From the NCBI RefSeq assembly GCF_900102085.1, contig NZ_FMVM01000013.1, positions 170,986-234,985 on the forward strand: a stretch of DNA of 64,000 nucleotides, read 5' to 3'. Shown here one piece after another: positions 8,951 to 17,783 of this stretch; positions within the stretch are counted from its first letter, which is position 1; each line of letters starts with the position of its first letter. Origin of the DNA: Paenibacillus polysaccharolyticus (GTDB lineage Bacteria; Bacillota; Bacilli; Paenibacillales; Paenibacillaceae). A program made the position numbers and the translations under genes. The notes under the pieces are model-generated. The model made no database searches. It saw only the letters and a program-made list of their open reading frames with translations, and was not told the DNA's origin.

Positions 8951-10282
8951 ATGGAATGGGTATGGCCTTGGTTAACTGTATTAGGGGAAGCAATGTTACA
9001 GTTGTTGATTCAGCCGTTTTATTATATGGCAGTGATTCTGATTGCTTTAATTTATCATCGTCAGTTGCTCCAGGAACGGAAACTCTTCCATGTACGTATG
9101 CAGAGTTCGATCACGCAGGCGATTCGAGCGGTTCTCGGGGGAATTGTCATTGGTGTAATTGTGTCCATGATATCTCTTTTCCTGGGCACTTATCTTACGC
9201 TGGGAAGTCTGATTAGCATATGGATTGCAGCATTGGTCTTAGCACTTATTCGTATCCGTTATTTATGTTTCGCCTATGCGGCAGGGGCACTGGGAGTACT
9301 GCAATTTGCTTTGAATGTGGCTTCCAGCTGGCAACCTTCCGGTATGCTTGGACAAGCTGTGGAGACGGTGCGTGCATTGGACATGCCTGCATTGCTCGTG
9401 CTGGCTGCATTGCTGCATTTTGGCGAAGCTATACTGGCACGAATGCAGGGTGTATCTATGGCCTCACCGTTTCTGATGGAAGGTAAACGCGGGAAGTTGG
9501 TAGGCGGATATCAGATGCAACTCTTCTGGGCGGTTCCGCTACTAATTCTTGTTCCGACAACCGGAGGTATCACAGAACTGGCGTGGACTCCGCTACTTCA
9601 TGCAGGTCAGGGCTACACGCTAATGGCACTACCCATCTTGCTGGGATTTAGCGAAAATACACAAAGTATGCTACCTGGGCGTAAACTCCAGGTTTCAGCT
9701 AAACGTTTGATGCTGTATAGCTTGGCATTACTTGTATTCAGTCTGCTTGCCGTATGGTGGTCACCATTGACAGTGATTGCAGCCTTGGTAGCTTTTGCCG
9801 GACATGAACTCCTGGTGTGGTACAGCGCATTGGAAGAGCAGCAACTTAGTCCTGCATTTGTTCACCCTCAGCATGGACTTAAGGTACTTAGTGTGATTCC
9901 AGAGAGTCCTGCAGCAGAGCTCGGAATTGAGGCAGGGGAGACATTGTATAAAGTGAACGGTATACTCGTTCATTCTCCCGAAGAGCTACACCGGGCACTG
10001 CGGATGAATCCGGCTTTTTGCAAGCTGGAGGTGCGTAATCATCAAGGAGAGAGCAAGTTTATGCAACGAGCGATTTACGAAGGCGAGCACCACCAGCTTG
10101 GTGTGATTATGGCACCGGATAAACATGAAGCATGGGCAGTTCAGCCACGTCCGGTGACGTTGTTTCATGTGGTTACGCTCAAATTATTCACACGCCGGAA
10201 AGAGCAACAGCGTATCGACGAAGCTCCACTGGCTTTACCACCAGCCCCTGTAGTGAGTGACAAAGGGTCAGTCGAAATGTAA
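8951..10282 (+). CDS. minJ: MinJ-like polytopic membrane protein with C-terminal PDZ domain
   Basis: The protein has about eight hydrophobic helices in the first ~300 residues and one PDZ domain near 315-385 (HGLKVLSVIPESPAAELGIE, then GETLYKVNGILVHSPEEL). This is the architecture of B. subtilis MinJ, which bridges DivIVA to MinCD and so places the division inhibitor. The gene order ftsEX-ctpB-minJ with uvrBA further on also matches. GGAGAGGAG at 8930-8938 precedes the ATG by 12 bases. MinJ sequences diverge widely, so a generic PDZ membrane protein remains possible. Confidence 0.75.
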   Translation: MEWVWPWLTVLGEAMLQLLIQPFYYMAVILIALIYHRQLLQERKLFHVRMQSSITQAIRAVLGGIVIGVIVSMISLFLGTYLTLGSLISIWIAALVLALIRIRYLCFAYAAGALGVLQFALNVASSWQPSGMLGQAVETVRALDMPALLVLAALLHFGEAILARMQGVSMASPFLMEGKRGKLVGGYQMQLFWAVPLLILVPTTGGITELAWTPLLHAGQGYTLMALPILLGFSENTQSMLPGRKLQVSAKRLMLYSLALLVFSLLAVWWSPLTVIAALVAFAGHELLVWYSALEEQQLSPAFVHPQHGLKVLSVIPESPAAELGIEAGETLYKVNGILVHSPEELHRALRMNPAFCKLEVRNHQGESKFMQRAIYEGEHHQLGVIMAPDKHEAWAVQPRPVTLFHVVTLKLFTRRKEQQRIDEAPLALPPAPVVSDKGSVEM

Positions 10283-10283
10283 T

Positions 10284-10331
10284 AAAAGGTACTTCCAAAC
10301 GCCTTGGCTGGCGTGAGGAAGTACCTTTTTG
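10284..10331. terminator. Bidirectional terminator between the minJ-like gene and the response regulator
   Basis: AAAAGGTACTTCC pairs with GGAAGTACCTTTTT, with an inner CGCC/GGCG helix. T-runs on both strands let it serve the two convergent genes. Confidence 0.85.
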
Positions 10332-10333
10332 CT

Positions 10334-11023
10334 TTATTTTCTCAAAATAAAAATGGCGATTTGGGTGCGATCACGCAAATGCAGCTTACCCAGGATTTCA
10401 GTTACATAGTTTTTGACGGTACCCTCGCTGAGAAACAGTTTAGTGGCAATTTCTTTGTTGGATAGTCCTTCTGATATAGCTTCGGCAACGGAAAGCTCCA
10501 TGCGTGTAAGCCCGTGCGTTTCAAGTGGCTCGTTTACCGGAGGAGAAGCTGGCGTTCGGAGCAAACCCGCGAGTTTGCGTGCAATATCCGGGTGGATCAG
10601 CATATCCCCGTTATAGACGGTTTTGATGCCCTGTACGATCCGGTCAGGAGGGACGTTTTTGAGTAGATAACCACTCGCTCCGTTCTGTATAGCTTGAATG
10701 ATATATTCATCGTCGTCAAAGGTTGTCAGCATCAGTACCTGGATATCGGGGAAACGGGTTTTGATCAAAAGAGTTCCTTCGACCCCATCACATTCGGGCA
10801 TACGTATATCCATGAGTACAACATCTGCAGCTGTTCCTGATTCAAGGCAGGCAAGTGCCTCCGTCCCATTGGAAGCCGTACCTGTAATGTGGATATCCGC
10901 ATCGAGGCCGAGCACCACGTTCAGGCTTTCCCGGATGAAGGGATCGTCATCGACAAGGAGGACTTGAATCATTGAAGGTTGCTCGGACAATGTTTTCTGA
11001 GTGCTATTGTTCGGTTCTGGCAT
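10334..11023 (-). CDS. NarL/LuxR-family response regulator
   Basis: A DNA-binding response regulator. The receiver domain has the acidic pocket (VLLVDDDPF), phospho-acceptor D72 in VLMDIRMPECDG, and the conserved T and K (LMLTTFDDD, GYLLKNVPP). The C-terminal LuxR-type helix-turn-helix carries ELSVAEAISEGLSNKEIATK. It lies ~20 bases downstream of its kinase, both on the minus strand. I place the start at 11023, with AAAGGAA 8 bases upstream; the ATG two codons earlier lies too close to that site. Its probable target is the divergent ABC exporter at 12463. Confidence 0.92.
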   Translation of the reverse strand: MPEPNNSTQKTLSEQPSMIQVLLVDDDPFIRESLNVVLGLDADIHITGTASNGTEALACLESGTAADVVLMDIRMPECDGVEGTLLIKTRFPDIQVLMLTTFDDDEYIIQAIQNGASGYLLKNVPPDRIVQGIKTVYNGDMLIHPDIARKLAGLLRTPASPPVNEPLETHGLTRMELSVAEAISEGLSNKEIATKLFLSEGTVKNYVTEILGKLHLRDRTQIAIFILRK

Positions 11024-11042
11024 GAGCATATTCCTTTCCGTT

Positions 11043-12260
11043 TTACAGTAAATTCATTTTGTTTGTAATGGGGATTCGAGTGATAACGGTATATGGGGCG
11101 GTGGGTTGAACCTCAATGGTACCTCCAATGAACTGTGTACGCTGACGCATACCCTCATGCCCAAGGCCTGTTGTTACACTTGTATCTAAAAGGGAGTGCA
11201 TGCTGCCATCATTACTGATGCTCATACGAATCTCCTGATGCCCAAAAGCCAGTTGCAAACGAATGGAAGTGGCCTTTCCATGTTTAATGGCATTCGTTAC
11301 AGCTTCTTTGGCGTTTTTGTACAACACAATCTGCGTACTTGGATAGAGAGTGTGTGGCTGACCAATAATCTCGTAATGAGTCTGTATCCCTGTATCGCGA
11401 CCGACTTCTTCTAATAGACGATCCAAAGCGTAGGCATCGGATGCATGAAAATCAGGACGAAGTTTATGAAGGGTGTTACGCATATCATCCATACTTGCAG
11501 CCAGCTGATCTCGAATCTGCTTGACCATTTCAGTACCCTGTTCGTTATTCAAAGGTAGCGTGAGCAAGGCAGCTTCTGACATCATTTTGGTGCGTATTAG
11601 CCGATGTCCGATATCATCATGAAGCTGACGGGATATTCGAATACGCTCTTCTGCCTGAGCCGCATCTTCTAATTGTTTGGAAAATGACAGCAATTGTGCA
11701 CGCGTCTCTTGTAGCTCATAATGCTTATGCCGTAGCTCGTCATACACATGCTCCAGTTGCTTGCGACCGTTTGCAGCTTTGGCTCCTTGCCAGGAGAGCG
11801 CTGCTGTCATCCATAAGAGCAAGTTTACGCCAATGCTCAGCTTCACAGAGTCCGAGAGCCAGCTAATGGTGTTCATTTGAACTTCCATGGCTCTAAGACT
11901 GAGCGTAGTTGGAGTTGCAACATGCCAATACAGTGCGAGATTTGTTGTAATCAGCTGAATCCCTAGAATGAACCATCTTACAGATCCACCGAGCCGATAC
12001 ATATAAACATAGAGAACCGATAGAGAGATGAAAATCATAAAGGGGCCGTATAGCGCGATCAACCAGCTGGCCCACATTATTTCTGCCAGAAATAACAGTG
12101 ATTGCTGTGCGCCTGAACGGGTAAAGCGGTTCGCTACAGCGAGTAAGATCGAGATGAGGATGTAAAAGGTGTACAATGCTTCGCCATGTAAAGGTAGGGT
12201 CAAACTGAAAAACACAGCAGGTACAACCAATAAACCATATTGCAGGAATCCCAAGGGCAT
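11043..12260 (-). CDS. Sensor histidine kinase, HisKA_3 type (LnrJ/DesK-like)
   Basis: A membrane sensor with about five or six helices in the first ~170 residues and almost no extracellular domain, as in intramembrane-sensing kinases. A short coiled coil leads to the HisKA_3 phosphorylation site (RISRQLHDDIGHRL). The ATPase domain has the N-box (YKNAKEAVTNAIKHG) and a GLGHEGMRQR G-box. The frame extends to an ATG at 12311, but that codon abuts its only AAGG. A TATAAT on the minus strand at 12322-12317 would start RNA near 12310. I therefore prefer the ATG at 12260, with AAAGGA 12 bases upstream. The start is uncertain. Confidence 0.87.
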   Translation of the reverse strand: MPLGFLQYGLLVVPAVFFSLTLPLHGEALYTFYILISILLAVANRFTRSGAQQSLLFLAEIMWASWLIALYGPFMIFISLSVLYVYMYRLGGSVRWFILGIQLITTNLALYWHVATPTTLSLRAMEVQMNTISWLSDSVKLSIGVNLLLWMTAALSWQGAKAANGRKQLEHVYDELRHKHYELQETRAQLLSFSKQLEDAAQAEERIRISRQLHDDIGHRLIRTKMMSEAALLTLPLNNEQGTEMVKQIRDQLAASMDDMRNTLHKLRPDFHASDAYALDRLLEEVGRDTGIQTHYEIIGQPHTLYPSTQIVLYKNAKEAVTNAIKHGKATSIRLQLAFGHQEIRMSISNDGSMHSLLDTSVTTGLGHEGMRQRTQFIGGTIEVQPTAPYTVITRIPITNKMNLL

Positions 12261-12462
12261 ATGTAGATGACATCCTTTTTTAACATAATGGAGAATAAGA
12301 CGATAACGCATCCTTGATTATAACATAGGCCACCGCCACATCAGGAGATGACTTAAGTCACCTTTGAATGATGACTTTATGTACCTTCGCCAAGGGGAGA
12401 CATTCGATACAATAGACTTAGAAATATTGCGGTAAGAGCTCATATGGGAGGGGCATACGTAG

Positions 12463-13398
12463 ATGAACATATTGGAAATGGATCACGTTGTAAAACGGTA
12501 TGGCAGTAAGTTATCGGTGGATCACCTCAACTTAAGTGTGCAAAAGGGAGAGATTTTTGGTCTGCTTGGCCCGAATGGAGCGGGAAAAAGCACCACCATT
12601 AGCATGATTGCAGGTCTGCTCAGCATGGATCAGGGAGAGATCAGACTGGATGGCATATCGGTGAAGGAGCGACCACTCGATGTGAAGCGTAAGATTGGAC
12701 TGGTTCCGCAAGATTTGGCTTTGTATGAAACGATGAGTGCCGCGGATAATGTTACTTTTTTTGCCCGGCTCTATGGATTACGAGGGAAGAAGCTCAAAGA
12801 AAGAGTGCAGGAATCTCTTGAATTTGTTGGTTTGCAAGATAAGGCCAAGGATGCTCCATCCACCTTCTCGGGCGGCATGAAACGCAGACTCAACATCGCA
12901 TGTGCGCTCAGTCACAGGCCGGATCTGATCATTATGGATGAGCCTACCGTGGGCATTGATCCACAATCCCGCAATCACATTCTTGAATCGGTGCGAACGC
13001 TCAACAAGATGGGCTCGACCATTATCTATACAAGTCATTATATGGAGGAGGTTGCAGCGATCAGTAATCGGGTAGCTATCATGGATCAAGGCCGGATTAT
13101 TGCTTGTGGAACCGAGGCCGAGTTAAGGGAACGCGTTGCATCGGAGGAAAAAATTGTACTTACCACTTCCGGCATGGATGCCGGTGCTGTGGAAGAACTT
13201 AAACTTCACCCGCGTGTACGGGCAGTAGAAGTCACCGAAGACACAATAACGATTATGCTACCTTCCGCACAGCAGGCACTGCAAGATATGCTGTTTATTT
13301 GCAGTAAACATGACATATCCATTCAATCCCTCCAGGTCGAAGAACCGGATCTCGAGACGCTTTTCCTCAATCTGACCGGGCGTACGCTTCGAGACTAG
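12463..13398 (+). CDS. ABC-2 exporter ATPase (LnrL-like)
   Basis: The ATPase of a drug or lipid-type exporter. Walker A GPNGAGKST, signature FSGGMKRRLNIA, Walker B LIIMDEPTVGID and the switch region TSHYMEEVAAI are all present, followed by a ~90-residue C-terminal extension usual in DrrA/LnrL-type ATPases. Its 311 residues equal the length I recall for B. subtilis LnrL, part of the linearmycin-resistance exporter LnrLMN controlled by LnrJK. It heads a three-gene operon divergent from a matching two-component system. The substrate is inferred only from layout. Confidence 0.9.
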   Translation: MNILEMDHVVKRYGSKLSVDHLNLSVQKGEIFGLLGPNGAGKSTTISMIAGLLSMDQGEIRLDGISVKERPLDVKRKIGLVPQDLALYETMSAADNVTFFARLYGLRGKKLKERVQESLEFVGLQDKAKDAPSTFSGGMKRRLNIACALSHRPDLIIMDEPTVGIDPQSRNHILESVRTLNKMGSTIIYTSHYMEEVAAISNRVAIMDQGRIIACGTEAELRERVASEEKIVLTTSGMDAGAVEELKLHPRVRAVEVTEDTITIMLPSAQQALQDMLFICSKHDISIQSLQVEEPDLETLFLNLTGRTLRD

Positions 13399-13409
13399 GA
13401 GGAGATGGC

Positions 13410-14600
13410 ATGAGCATATGGCATATTTGTATCTTTGAACTCAGACGTATTTTGAAAATTCGTTCTGTAGTGATTAATCTGTTCATTCTGCCTTTATTAT
13501 TAATTTTCATCTTGGGAACGGCATTATCGAGCGCGATGGGAACAGGAAAAGATACGACGCCTGATACGTTGCGCGTGGGGATTGTGCAATCAAATGAAGC
13601 GGCATCCTCTCCGGTAGGTGAAGCCCTGAAAGCCTTTGTGGCTGCACCTGAAGTAGCCCAAATGATAAAAGTGAAAAACATGTCTTCACAGGACGAAACG
13701 GTTGATGCCTTAAAACAAGGAGATCTTGATTTTGCGGTGATCATGACTTCGGATATGGTGCAACAATGGATGGCAGGAAAAACCGTTAAGCTACAATGGA
13801 TACTTGGAAAAGACAATACACTTAATGTGGTGGGGCAGACCGTATTCACTAGCTTTACGGATGAGTTGAATCGACAGGCTGCCATTGCAAAAGTCCTTGG
13901 GCCAGAAACGGTGATGGCGATTTCAATGCAAAATGGCACTGGATTGCCATCAGCACAGCCGAATATTAAGGTCAGTAGCCCGGGGAATTCCGGTCAATCC
14001 TACAGCGCTTCACAGTATTACGCAGCAGCCATGCTGGCGATGTTTATGCTGTACTCTGGCATGACCACCGTTAACAGCCTGTTTACGGAGCGCGACAAAC
14101 AAACGCTCGCGCGTCTTCAGGCAACGCCAGTAGGCAATGGAGTCATCTTTGCTGGCAAAGTTGCAGGTAACAGTTTGCTTGCCTTTTTACAAGCAATCAT
14201 TATTATCGTCATGACCAACCTATTATTTGGCGTGAATTGGGGTGGTCATCCGTGGTTGATTGTACTGATCTGTATACTTATTACGCTGGCGTCAATGACC
14301 TTGGGCATTATTGTAGCCTTGGTTAGTAAAAGTGCTGCTTCAGCTACTGCATTAATGCAGGGGATTATCATCGTGATGACTTTTATTAGCGGCGGGTTTA
14401 CTCCGATCGCCATCGATTTTGTACAGCGCATTAGCGAATTCACGGTGAATCATTGGGCGCTTCAAAGTTTTCTTAGTATGATGCTGGGTGCAACTTTGCA
14501 AGAGGTCATGCACAATATTTTCATGCTTGGGGCCGTGTGTGCAGTGCTAGCAGCCGCTGCTGCAGTGATATACAGAAAGGTTGGATATCGTTATGAATAG
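13410..14600 (+). CDS. ABC-2 permease subunit (LnrM-like)
   Basis: A membrane permease of the ABC-2/YhaP class: one N-terminal helix, a large extracytoplasmic domain (about residues 40-210), then five or six helices. The EFTVNHWALQSFLSMMLGA segment near the end is typical of this family. AGGAGGAGATGGC precedes the ATG, and it starts 12 bases after the ATPase gene. Its 396 residues match LnrM. It pairs with the next gene to form a heterodimeric permease. Confidence 0.88.
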   Translation: MSIWHICIFELRRILKIRSVVINLFILPLLLIFILGTALSSAMGTGKDTTPDTLRVGIVQSNEAASSPVGEALKAFVAAPEVAQMIKVKNMSSQDETVDALKQGDLDFAVIMTSDMVQQWMAGKTVKLQWILGKDNTLNVVGQTVFTSFTDELNRQAAIAKVLGPETVMAISMQNGTGLPSAQPNIKVSSPGNSGQSYSASQYYAAAMLAMFMLYSGMTTVNSLFTERDKQTLARLQATPVGNGVIFAGKVAGNSLLAFLQAIIIIVMTNLLFGVNWGGHPWLIVLICILITLASMTLGIIVALVSKSAASATALMQGIIIVMTFISGGFTPIAIDFVQRISEFTVNHWALQSFLSMMLGATLQEVMHNIFMLGAVCAVLAAAAAVIYRKVGYRYE

Positions 14601-15768
14601 TCTGCATATCGCTTGGTTAATGATCCGGAGAACACTGGGACGTAAACGTGGGTTTGTTGCATTTTTACTGCTACCATGCCTTGTTGTGACAGGTGCAGTT
14701 GCTCTTTTTGGAAGTGAGCAGGCCAGTCGTGCGGTTGTTTCTTATGTCAATATGGATGAGGGGATCGCTGGATCATGGATGATCAAAGAGCTCGCTCGTA
14801 CGAAGGACTACAGCTTCAAAGCTGCGAGTAACGAGACAGAAGTGAAATCGGATATCGTTCGCCAAAAAGCAAGCATGGGAATTGTAATTCCCGCCAATTA
14901 CACCGAATCGCTGTTACAGGGGAAGCCCGTGGAGATCCAGTGGATTGAAATGCGTGTCAGCGAAAGCTCATACATCCTACGAGCAGCCGCCGAAGGGGTT
15001 TCGGATGGGTTGAAACAATCTGCTACTGCGGTACAAACATCTGCTGTCCTGTCGTCTTCTAACGCTGACGCTAAGAATCAGGAGAGGAAACTCGAACAGA
15101 TTCTGCAAGAGATTGGGAGGCATCAACTATCTGGAGAAGCATTACATCTGCAGCTATATCCAAAGCCAGGGTTAAACAACGTCACCGGATTCACGATCAT
15201 GTTCATGATGGGACTGTTAACGAGCGCGGTGGCTGTTATTATGGACGACCGAAAGCAACGTACGATGGCTCGAATGTATACCGCTCCAGTCAGGTCATAT
15301 GAGATCGCGCTAGGAAACTTTCTGGGTAGTCTGGCGATTGGAGTCATCCAGATTATGCTCGTGCTCGGTATAAGCCGTTGGATGCTGCATTATGATGCAG
15401 GGATTCCGTTTGGTATTCACTTTCTGATTCTTGGAGCATTTATGCTGGTATCGATGGGATTAGCGAGTGCCGTGAGTGGCCTGATCCGTGAATCGAAAAA
15501 TGCCAGTATGTTGAACTCGCTCATCATTGTACCAACTTGTATGATTGGGGGTTGTTTCTGGCCGTTATCCATCATGCCGGAGTATATGCAGAAGCTGGCG
15601 AACTTCGTACCGCAAAAATGGACGATTCAGGCAGTCGAAACGATGTCTGCCGGAGGTAAACTGGCTGACATCACCTTGCCCTTACTGATCCTCTTCGCCA
15701 TGGCTGTGATCCTGCTGGCTGTCGGTTCAGTGATTCTTCGTCCCAATCAACCGGGTATGGATGCGTAA
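14593..15768 (+). CDS. ABC-2 permease subunit (LnrN-like)
   Basis: The second permease of the exporter, with the same topology: N-terminal helix, extracytoplasmic domain to about residue 190, and C-terminal helices including the conserved GGCFWPLSIMPEYMQKLANFVPQKW. The ATG at 14593 overlaps the previous gene by 8 bases, with AAAGG upstream, so it is translationally coupled. A TTG at 14581 would add four residues but lacks a site. A non-coding stretch of imperfect AAGAG/GTTA repeats follows, then the terminator at 15872. Confidence 0.88.
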   Translation: MNSLHIAWLMIRRTLGRKRGFVAFLLLPCLVVTGAVALFGSEQASRAVVSYVNMDEGIAGSWMIKELARTKDYSFKAASNETEVKSDIVRQKASMGIVIPANYTESLLQGKPVEIQWIEMRVSESSYILRAAAEGVSDGLKQSATAVQTSAVLSSSNADAKNQERKLEQILQEIGRHQLSGEALHLQLYPKPGLNNVTGFTIMFMMGLLTSAVAVIMDDRKQRTMARMYTAPVRSYEIALGNFLGSLAIGVIQIMLVLGISRWMLHYDAGIPFGIHFLILGAFMLVSMGLASAVSGLIRESKNASMLNSLIIVPTCMIGGCFWPLSIMPEYMQKLANFVPQKWTIQAVETMSAGGKLADITLPLLILFAMAVILLAVGSVILRPNQPGMDA

Positions 15769-15871
15769 ATTGGTGGCGGCGTAAATAGGAAAAGAGATAG
15801 AGGGAGTCAGTTAGGAGTTAAGAGTTAAAGCAAGAGCAAGAGTAGGGGTAACGGTAATTTAGAATACAGTC

Positions 15872-15917
15872 AAAAAAGCACGTTTCACGGGATGAATACC
15901 GTCAAACGTGCTTTTTA
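15872..15917. terminator. Bidirectional terminator between the exporter operon and motB
   Basis: AAAAAAGCACGTTT pairs with AAACGTGCTTTTT across an ~18-base loop that can form a small inner hairpin. T-runs on both strands suit the convergent genes on either side. Confidence 0.8.
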
Positions 15918-16002
15918 CTGAGTTGTATTTTTTGTAACATGACTTCGTATAGTCGGTTAATAGAGGCAGAGGTCAGGCATGTATTTTTTGCGGGATAACT
16001 GA

Positions 16003-16830
16003 CTATGGCTGTAATTGGCGAAGCACCGTGATTTCAACCCGGCGGTTCTTCTGTCTTCCAGCTGCTGTTGTATTGTCTCCGGTTGGTCTGGTATCCGCAT
16101 ACCCTGCATATTGGAAGTGGTCGGGGTCGAGTTTCTCCTGATCGATGAAAAAGCGTAGTACTGATAACGCACGTTCACCGGACAACTCCCAGTTATCCTT
16201 GTACGCGGAATTGGCTCCTATTGGAATGTTATCCGTGTGTCCCTCAATACTGACCACCATTTGAAGATTACGAAACAAACTGGCGAGTTTGCTAAGTGTA
16301 GGTGCAGCATCTTTTTTCAAGGCAGCTTGTCCTTGATCAAACAGGAAACGATCACTGAGCGTAATGGAGATACCTTGCGGTTTGTCTGCCACGAAAATTT
16401 GATTATCCAGTTTATTATCTTCGATATATTGGGTAATCACATTGAACAGATTTTGTAATTCCTGTTCCTGAGTCCTGAATTGTTCTTCCCGCTCCGTGAG
16501 CGGACGGTTGCTATCATCAGGGGTATCTTTGTCCGAATCTGATGACGAATCTTGATCATCCTCTGAGCTTCCATGGGGGGGCTTGGTGATGGTTTGACCC
16601 GGTGTATCCCCGAGTCCGTCCCCCAGTTCAAGTATGGAGTCGGATTTATTAAAAGTGCTTTGAAGGGATTGGGTCACGACGTCGTATTTACCGGTATCCA
16701 GATTGCTCATGGCGTACATGATGACGAAAAAAATCAGTAGTAACGTAATGAGATCCGCATAGGTAATCATCCAGCGATCCCGATGGTCAGCAGCTTCGCG
16801 TTTGGCACGCCGTTTACTGCGACGACTCAT
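16003..16830 (-). CDS. motB: Flagellar stator protein MotB (OmpA-like C-terminus)
   Basis: The peptidoglycan-anchored stator subunit. After a basic N-terminus comes the single helix with the essential proton- or sodium-binding aspartate in WMITYADLITLLLIFFVIMY. An Asp/Ser-rich low-complexity linker follows (about residues 75-115). The C-terminal OmpA/MotB domain has SIEGHTDNIPIG and NWELSGERALSVLRF, the peptidoglycan-binding signature. It overlaps motA by 17 bases. MotS, the sodium-type paralogue, cannot be excluded from the helix alone. Confidence 0.9.
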   Translation of the reverse strand: MSRRSKRRAKREAADHRDRWMITYADLITLLLIFFVIMYAMSNLDTGKYDVVTQSLQSTFNKSDSILELGDGLGDTPGQTITKPPHGSSEDDQDSSSDSDKDTPDDSNRPLTEREEQFRTQEQELQNLFNVITQYIEDNKLDNQIFVADKPQGISITLSDRFLFDQGQAALKKDAAPTLSKLASLFRNLQMVVSIEGHTDNIPIGANSAYKDNWELSGERALSVLRFFIDQEKLDPDHFQYAGYADTRPTGDNTTAAGRQKNRRVEITVLRQLQP

Positions 16831-17614
16831 CTAATCCCTCCTTTGCGAGCGGAGATTGCAAGACCTGGCGGTGCGAGAGTGTAAAAGACTCTAGCCGTTT
16901 GCGAACGAGCTGTGGATTTTCGCCATTTTGAATGGCAAGCACTCCTTCAAGCATCATCTCCATTTCTTGCACCTCGTCAGCACCTCTGGATTTGATTTTG
17001 GAAGCGATAGGTAAAAAGATCAGGTTAGCACTGGCAACTCCATATAGAGTGGCTGTAAAGGCAACGGCAATGGCTGGTCCGAGTCCGGTTGGATCGGTTA
17101 AGCTTCCGAGTACCTGAATAAGTCCCATTACGGTTCCGATGATCCCCATCGTTGGGGCATAACCACCGGCAGATTCGAATATTTTGGCATAATTCTCATG
17201 TTTCTGCTCTACAGAATCAATTTCCATCTCGAGAATCTGCCGAACAACATCCGGGTCTGTACCGTCGACAACCATCTGAATGCCATCTTGTAAAAAGGGA
17301 TGGGGATGATCCACAACTCTGCGTTCCAGAGCAAGCACACCGGATCTGCGGGCAATGGATGACATCTCGATCAGTTCTTCGACCCATTGTTTGGAATCCT
17401 GAGCACGACGTCCAAAGGCCATGCGTAAAGCAGCAGGGATCGTTCGCAGACGATGTGCAGGGAAGCTGGCTACAACGGCAGCGATGGTGCCGCCGAACAC
17501 GATTAGAGCAGCTGTTTTTTGTAACAGGCCGGACATATGGCCGCCTTCCCACAAAAAACCGCTGATAACTGCGGCAATTCCGGCAATTATACCGATAAGT
17601 GTCGCAATATCCAT
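16814..17614 (-). CDS. motA: Flagellar stator protein MotA
   Basis: The ion-channel subunit of the flagellar stator. Two N-terminal helices, a long cytoplasmic loop rich in charges that contacts FliG, and two C-terminal helices are visible, with the conserved GGYAPTMGIIGTVMGLIQVL and GPAIAVAFTATLYGVASANL. The loop includes RRSGVLALERRV. Length (266 residues) is normal. TAGGAGTGGG precedes the ATG at 17614. It forms a two-gene minus-strand operon with motB; no other flagellar genes are in the window. Confidence 0.92.
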   Translation of the reverse strand: MDIATLIGIIAGIAAVISGFLWEGGHMSGLLQKTAALIVFGGTIAAVVASFPAHRLRTIPAALRMAFGRRAQDSKQWVEELIEMSSIARRSGVLALERRVVDHPHPFLQDGIQMVVDGTDPDVVRQILEMEIDSVEQKHENYAKIFESAGGYAPTMGIIGTVMGLIQVLGSLTDPTGLGPAIAVAFTATLYGVASANLIFLPIASKIKSRGADEVQEMEMMLEGVLAIQNGENPQLVRKRLESFTLSHRQVLQSPLAKEGLDESSQ

Positions 17615-17645
17615 AAATTAACCCACTCCTATCTTCATTTCACGT

Positions 17646-17694
17646 TTGCATCACTAAAACGAACAAGGTATAATTGAACGGGAACAAATATTCC
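17646..17694 (+). promoter_or_regulatory. uvrB promoter with near-consensus LexA (SOS) box
   Basis: TTGCAT (17646-17651), a 17-base spacer and TATAAT (17669-17674) form a good sigma-A promoter. The near-palindrome GGAACAAATATTCC (17681-17694) covers the expected start of transcription. It contains GAAC-N4-ATTC, one base from the Bacillus LexA core GAAC-N4-GTTC. Placement over the +1 region suits repression of uvrB by LexA in undamaged cells. Confidence 0.65.
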
Positions 17695-17783
17695 TATTAC
17701 TATAAGTTTTCCCAACTGGAAATTCGGGGAACTTCGACAATATATAGTGACTATTATTTTAGACGATAGGGTGAGATACGGCA

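Noticed and set aside
15790..15860. Tandem repeat of GTTAAGAGTTAAAGCAAGAG type
   Set aside because: Only short, imperfect purine-rich similarity. There is no consistent unit length.
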